Below are positions 60,382 through 64,000 of a stretch of 64,000 nt of DNA, piece after piece (position 1 is the first letter of the stretch; the number at the start of each line of letters is the position of its first letter). The stretch comes from an uncultured Fretibacterium sp. (GTDB taxonomy: Bacteria; Synergistota; Synergistia; Synergistales; Aminobacteriaceae), in the NCBI GenBank assembly GCA_937899395.1, contig CALBPU010000169.1:13898-77897 (forward strand), read 5' to 3'. The notes under the pieces are model-generated. The model had not been told where the DNA came from and did no database searches. It saw only the letters and a list, made by a program, of their open reading frames with translations. Position numbers and translations under genes: made by a program.

Positions 60382-61647
60382 ATGAATGTAATGTTAATCG
60401 GCGGCGGCGGTCGTGAACACGCAATCGCTAAATATGTTGCTAAAAATCCTAAAGTCGAAAATTTTTACGCTTTACCCGGCAACGGAGGTATCTCAAAATT
60501 TGCCGAATGCGTAAATATTTCTGCTGAAGATATTGACGGGATTGTTAATTTCGCTAAAAATAATTCGATTGATTTCGCAATAGTCGCTCCTGATGATCCG
60601 TTAGCTTTAGGAGCTGTCGATAGATTGGAGGCTGAAGGCGTTAAATGTTTCGGCCCTGATAAAAACGCAGCTATTATTGAGAGCAGCAAAATTTTCGCTA
60701 AAGATTTAATGACGAAAAACAATATCCCTACTGCAAAATATAAAATCTTCACGAAAATCGACGAGGCTTTATCTTATGTTGCAACTTCGGATTGCCCTAT
60801 TGTAATTAAAGCTGACGGCCTCGCTAAAGGTAAAGGAGTTACGGTTGCTGAAAATTTCGGACAGGCTCGTGAAGCTGTTATGTCCTGCATGAAAGATAAA
60901 ACTTTCGGGAAAAGCGGCGAAAAAATTTTAATCGAGGAATGTTTAAGAGGCCCTGAAGTTACTGTTTTAGCATTCACTGACGGTAAAACTATCGTGCCTA
61001 TGATTTCATCAATGGATCACAAACGGGCTTATGACGGCAACAAAGGCCCTAACACAGGCGGTATGGGAGTTGTAGCACCGAATTTTTATTACACTGACGA
61101 AATCGCTGAAGAGTGCATGAAAAAAATTTTTATCCCGACTATTAACGCTATGAACTCTGAAGGAAGAAAATTCAAAGGCTGTTTGTATTTCGGGTTAATG
61201 CTCACTAAAGACGGGCCTAAAGTCATTGAATATAATTGCAGATTTGGAGATCCTGAAGCTGAAGCAGTTTTGCCTTTACTCGATACTGATTTATTTGAAA
61301 TTATGTTGGCAGTAAGAGATGAAAGGCTCAACGAAATTGATATTAAGTTCAAAAATATGTCATCATGCTGTGTTGTTTTAGTTTCAAACGGTTATCCCGG
61401 ACATTATTTAACAGGTTATGAAATTGATTTCGGACTAAACAAAAATTCTGAAAAAATTTCGGGCGTTGATGTTTTTCATTCCGGAACTATACGTGAGGGC
61501 AATAAATTTTTAACATCTGGCGGAAGAGTTTTAGCGGTTAATGCAGTTGCCGAAGATTTATCCTCAGCACGTGAAAAAGCTTACGAAGCTGTGAAGGAAA
61601 TTAATTTTGAAGGAATGCGTTACAGAACCGATATAGGTGCGAACTAA
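60382..61647 (+). CDS. purD: Phosphoribosylamine-glycine ligase
   Basis: The 421-residue ATP-grasp enzyme makes GAR from phosphoribosylamine and glycine. MLIGGGGREHAIAKYV, APDDPLALGAVDRLEAEGVK, IKADGLAKGKGVTVA, RAYDGNKGPNTGGMGVVAP and NCRFGDPEAEAVLPLL are conserved. It is the last gene of the purine cluster; purF, purL, purS, purQ, purC and purB are not in the window. Confidence 0.96.
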   Translation: MNVMLIGGGGREHAIAKYVAKNPKVENFYALPGNGGISKFAECVNISAEDIDGIVNFAKNNSIDFAIVAPDDPLALGAVDRLEAEGVKCFGPDKNAAIIESSKIFAKDLMTKNNIPTAKYKIFTKIDEALSYVATSDCPIVIKADGLAKGKGVTVAENFGQAREAVMSCMKDKTFGKSGEKILIEECLRGPEVTVLAFTDGKTIVPMISSMDHKRAYDGNKGPNTGGMGVVAPNFYYTDEIAEECMKKIFIPTINAMNSEGRKFKGCLYFGLMLTKDGPKVIEYNCRFGDPEAEAVLPLLDTDLFEIMLAVRDERLNEIDIKFKNMSSCCVVLVSNGYPGHYLTGYEIDFGLNKNSEKISGVDVFHSGTIREGNKFLTSGGRVLAVNAVAEDLSSAREKAYEAVKEINFEGMRYRTDIGAN

Positions 61648-61659
61648 TTATATATTAAA

Positions 61660-61693
61660 TTGTAAACTGTTTTATTAAATTTTATTTTGACAA
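61660..61693. promoter_or_regulatory. BirA-type operator of bioB
   Basis: TTGTAAAC (61660-61667) and TTTGACAA (61686-61693) are inverted half-sites 18 bases apart. The BirA operator has TTGTAAAC and GTTTACAA at that spacing. The left half is perfect and the right differs at two bases. It covers the -35 box of bioB, so biotin-loaded BirA would block RNA polymerase. The call is from pattern and position; birA is not in the window. Confidence 0.6.
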
Positions 61694-61715
61694 TCGAAAC
61701 AAACACTCTTATAAT
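61687..61715 (+). promoter_or_regulatory. Consensus promoter of bioB
   Basis: TTGACA (61687-61692), a 17-base spacer and TATAAT (61710-61715), an exact sigma-70 consensus. The expected start point is near 61722, leaving a leader of about 70 bases. Confidence 0.88.
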
Positions 61716-61789
61716 GAACGAAATTTTAATGATTTTGTTCGGAGTGTTTTTTGTTGTTTCATTCCGAAATTTTAAGGGGATATTATAAT

Positions 61790-62755
61790 TTGAGCTATAC
61801 TGAAATTTTAGCCGAAAAAGTTTTAAGCGGTTACGAAATAACTAAAGAAGAAGCCTTGAATTTATATTCTGAAAAACTTGATGATTTACGCGAAAATGCT
61901 GACAAGATACGAAAGAAATTTTGTGCTGAAAAATTTGACATCTGCACTATCATTAATGCAAGAAGCGGAAAATGTTCTGAAAACTGTAAATTCTGCGCTC
62001 AATCGTCTCATTATAAAACAGGAATAGAAGAATATTCGCTCCTTTCAGTTGATGAAATAATTGAAAAAGCAAAACATGATTATTCAGAAGGTGCCGTTCA
62101 TTATGGAATTGTAACTTCGGGAAAAAAACTCAACGATTCTGATGTTGAAAAAATTTGCGAGGCTGTCAGAAAAATCAGGAATGAAACAGGAATAAAAGTT
62201 TGTGCTTCACTTGGATTATTAAACGAAGAACAATACAGAAAACTGAAAGAAGCAGGCTTATCCAGAGTTCATAATAATCTTGAAACTTCGGAAAATTATT
62301 TTCCACAAATCTGCACTACTCATAAATTTTCGGATAAAATAAAAGCTGTTAAAGCTGCTCAAAATGCCGGACTTGAAGTTTGCAGCGGAGGAATAATAGG
62401 CATTGGCGAAAGTGTTAATGATAGAATTGATATGGCTTTTTCATTAAAGGAACTCGGAATAAAAAGTGTTCCTGTTAATATGCTCAATCCTATTCATGGA
62501 ACACCTTTAGAGAATATTCAAAGGCTTAATCATGATGACTTACAAAGAATTATTGCAGTTTATCGTTTTATAATGCCTGATGCTTTTATAAGGCTTGCAG
62601 GAGGACGGAAGCTCTTGAATGATAAAGGGAAAAATTGTTTTATATCAGGTGCTAATGCTTCTATCACTGGCGATATGCTCACAACAGCAGGAATCAGCAT
62701 TAGAACCGATATAAAAATGATTGAAGAACTTGGTTTCAAAATTCAATTATTATAA
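61790..62755 (+). CDS. bioB: Biotin synthase
   Basis: The 321-residue radical-SAM enzyme inserts sulfur into dethiobiotin. The [4Fe-4S]-SAM motif is in GKCSENCKFCAQSS; YGIVTSGKK, VHNNLETSENYF, CSGGIIGIGES and NMLNPIHGTPLE are BioB-specific, as is the late RLAGGRK Arg of the second cluster. TTG at 61790 is chosen because AAGGGGA lies nine bases before it; the frame is open to 61751. It is a single gene with its own promoter; other bio genes are elsewhere. Confidence 0.95.
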   Translation: MSYTEILAEKVLSGYEITKEEALNLYSEKLDDLRENADKIRKKFCAEKFDICTIINARSGKCSENCKFCAQSSHYKTGIEEYSLLSVDEIIEKAKHDYSEGAVHYGIVTSGKKLNDSDVEKICEAVRKIRNETGIKVCASLGLLNEEQYRKLKEAGLSRVHNNLETSENYFPQICTTHKFSDKIKAVKAAQNAGLEVCSGGIIGIGESVNDRIDMAFSLKELGIKSVPVNMLNPIHGTPLENIQRLNHDDLQRIIAVYRFIMPDAFIRLAGGRKLLNDKGKNCFISGANASITGDMLTTAGISIRTDIKMIEELGFKIQLL

Positions 62756-62776
62756 GGATTAATATTAAGCGGCGTT

Positions 62777-63592
62777 CTATGTTCCTGTAATTATAGGAAT
62801 TTGAATCGCCGTTATATTCAAAGCTAATCCTGTTATCTCATCAATTTCAACTATAACTCCGTTAAAAGCTGTTCCGTCTTCACTAGGTTCAAATTTGCAC
62901 GGAAGCCCCGTCAAGAATCTTGGCATGACAGAATTATATTCAACTCCTAAAATCCCCTCGTGAGCTCCGGTCATTCCTGCATCACTGATATATGCCGTTC
63001 CGTGATGAAAAATTCTCGCGTCCGCCGTCTGAACATGGGTATGTGTTCCGATAACTGCACTGACTTTTCCGTCGAGATAATATGCCATAGCTTGCTTTTC
63101 CGATGTAGCTTCTGCGTGAAAATCAACGATTATAGGCAAATCATCTCCGGCTTTCAGCTTCATTTCATCAATACATCTGTCAGCACATTCAAACGGCGAA
63201 TCTATCGGAGGCATAAAAACTTGTCCTTGCAAATTCAAAATTCCCAGCTTTTTCCCTTTACGTTCGATAATTCCGTAACCAGTTCCGGGACATGAAGCAG
63301 GATAATTTGCTGGCCTGAACACCCTCGTTTCGGAATCAAGAACTGAAAAAAACGCCGGCTTATCCCAAATATGATTTCCCGATGTCATTGCGTCAATTCC
63401 GTACAAAACAAGCTCATCATGATTTTTTTTGGTTAAACCAAAGCCGTGGCTTGCATTTTCAACATTTGCTATAACAAGATCGTAATTTTGTTTTGAATTT
63501 TGTTCAGAAAGGTACTTTTTTACACACCATCTGCCGGCACGACCAATGATATCACCTATAAATAACAGTTTAAATTCGGAATTATTAAGCAT
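62777..63592 (-). CDS. ymdB: YmdB-family metallophosphoesterase
   Basis: The 271-residue phosphodiesterase acts on 2',3'-cyclic nucleotides in homologues. Metal ligands: LLFIGDIIGRAGR, VIANVENASHG, MTSGNHIWDKPAF, IIVDFHAEATSEK and GTHTHVQTADARI. It is 12 bases downstream of rny on the same strand, an arrangement widely shared with Firmicutes, where YmdB affects RNase Y-dependent expression. Confidence 0.94.
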   Translation of the reverse strand: MLNNSEFKLLFIGDIIGRAGRWCVKKYLSEQNSKQNYDLVIANVENASHGFGLTKKNHDELVLYGIDAMTSGNHIWDKPAFFSVLDSETRVFRPANYPASCPGTGYGIIERKGKKLGILNLQGQVFMPPIDSPFECADRCIDEMKLKAGDDLPIIVDFHAEATSEKQAMAYYLDGKVSAVIGTHTHVQTADARIFHHGTAYISDAGMTGAHEGILGVEYNSVMPRFLTGLPCKFEPSEDGTAFNGVIVEIDEITGLALNITAIQIPIITGT

Positions 63593-63604
63593 TTTGCTTT
63601 GTTG

Positions 63605-64000
63605 TTACTTCGCAATTTCGGTAACTCTTGCTTCTCGAACAACCGTTACACGAATTTGACCCGGATATTCCAATTCGTCCTCAATGCGTTTTGCAATGTC
63701 ACGTGCGAGCTTGGCGCTTGCGGCATCATCAAATACATTAGGTTGAACTACAACCCTAACCTCTCGACCGGCTGACACGGCAAAAGACTGCTTAATACCC
63801 TCATAGCTGTTTGCTATTTCTTCTAATTTTTTGAGGCGTTTAATATAGATTTCAAGTGTATCTCTGCGAGCGCCGGGACGACCTGCCGAGATTGTATCCG
63901 CAATTTTTACAAGTGCGTCAATCAAGGTATTGCAAGGGACGTCATCATGGTGCGCTTCTATCGCATGAACTACGACTTCTTTTTCACCGTATCTGCGCGC
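63605..64000 (-). CDS. rny: Ribonuclease Y, C-terminal part (partial)
   Basis: The gene runs off the right edge. The visible 131 codons begin RRYGEKEVVVHAIEAHHDDV, the end of the HD domain, and continue with ADTISAGRPGARRDTLEIYI and YAV-like FAVSAGREVRVVV to the end REARVTEIAK. RNase Y is the membrane-anchored endonuclease that starts bulk mRNA decay; its N-terminal anchor, coiled coil and KH domain lie outside the window. It is followed by ymdB. Confidence 0.95.
   Translation of the reverse strand, partial: ARRYGEKEVVVHAIEAHHDDVPCNTLIDALVKIADTISAGRPGARRDTLEIYIKRLKKLEEIANSYEGIKQSFAVSAGREVRVVVQPNVFDDAASAKLARDIAKRIEDELEYPGQIRVTVVREARVTEIAK

Overview
The window comes from an AT-rich, diderm bacterium of the phylum Synergistota (Synergistetes), probably a Synergistaceae member. 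Three things point there. A secreted peptidase ends in an Asp-Pro linker followed by GGGGSGGGCN, a hydrophobic stretch and a basic tail, which is the Synergist-CTERM sorting signal. There is a signal peptide/SLH-domain/coiled-coil/beta-barrel porin typical of the phylum's major outer-membrane protein. A TamB/AsmA-like protein and a bacterial alpha-2-macroglobulin also imply an outer membrane. Many genes appear to start at TTG behind a GGAG-type ribosome binding site, so several starts given here are inferred downstream of the longest reading frame.

Layout. 1-2.5 kb: rpsF-ssb-rpsR-DUF2232 on the minus strand, then tRNA-Pro(GGG). 2.5-10.2 kb: a Ca2+ P-type ATPase and an overlapping minus-strand set galT-uvrC-dam-restriction endonuclease; the UvrC is unusually short. 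10.3-13.7 kb: a large plus-strand secreted protein (GLUG-like repeats, C-type-lectin-like domain, papain-like protease, CTERM) whose first codons contain a run of ten C, followed by a promoter-to-terminator RNA locus that resembles an IS200/IS605 right end with its omega RNA but has no tnpB. 13.7-23.1 kb (minus): pilT, a hicAB pair with a frameshifted hicA, a HIRAN-domain protein, and one long overlapping cluster hisH-hisA-hisF-[papain-like peptidase]-[Rpn-type nuclease]-hisIE-hisJ-cbiF-cbiG. 23.1-29.3 kb: AlaX-type editing protein, FlhB-C-like protein and YraN on plus, cobJ-trmFO-topA on minus.

29.4-41 kb: a TamB/AsmA-like protein on plus, then a minus-strand stretch with an aminotransferase, a lipoprotein, DUF4416, an unknown protein, ftsY and a very acidic membrane protein, tRNA-Glu(CTC), an RpiR-type regulator and a tandem OB-fold protein. 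41.2-49.2 kb: alpha-2-macroglobulin, a 570-base intergenic region holding a GLUG-like gene remnant and a second omega-RNA-like segment, the SLH porin and a solitary Phd-type antitoxin. 49.2-54.7 kb (minus): a TPR protein, a LUD-domain protein, an asparaginase homologue without catalytic residues, der and nfeD.

54.8-61.6 kb (plus): fliW-csrA run directly into a purine operon, purE-purM-[purN fused to a PurO-like IMP cyclohydrolase]-small membrane protein-[AICAR transformylase alone]-hydrolase-purD. The usual bifunctional PurH is therefore split and rewired: the formyltransferase domain stands alone and the cyclohydrolase step is apparently done by an archaeal-type PurO domain fused to PurN. 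61.6-64 kb: bioB with a consensus promoter overlapped by a BirA-type operator, then ymdB and the 3' part of rny.

Most of the window is ordinary housekeeping sequence. The parts most worth following up are the poly-C tract in the protease gene, the two omega-RNA-like loci without tnpB, the PurN-PurO fusion, the catalytically empty asparaginase, and the non-histidine genes lodged in the his cluster. All functional calls are from reading the sequence; no database search was run.
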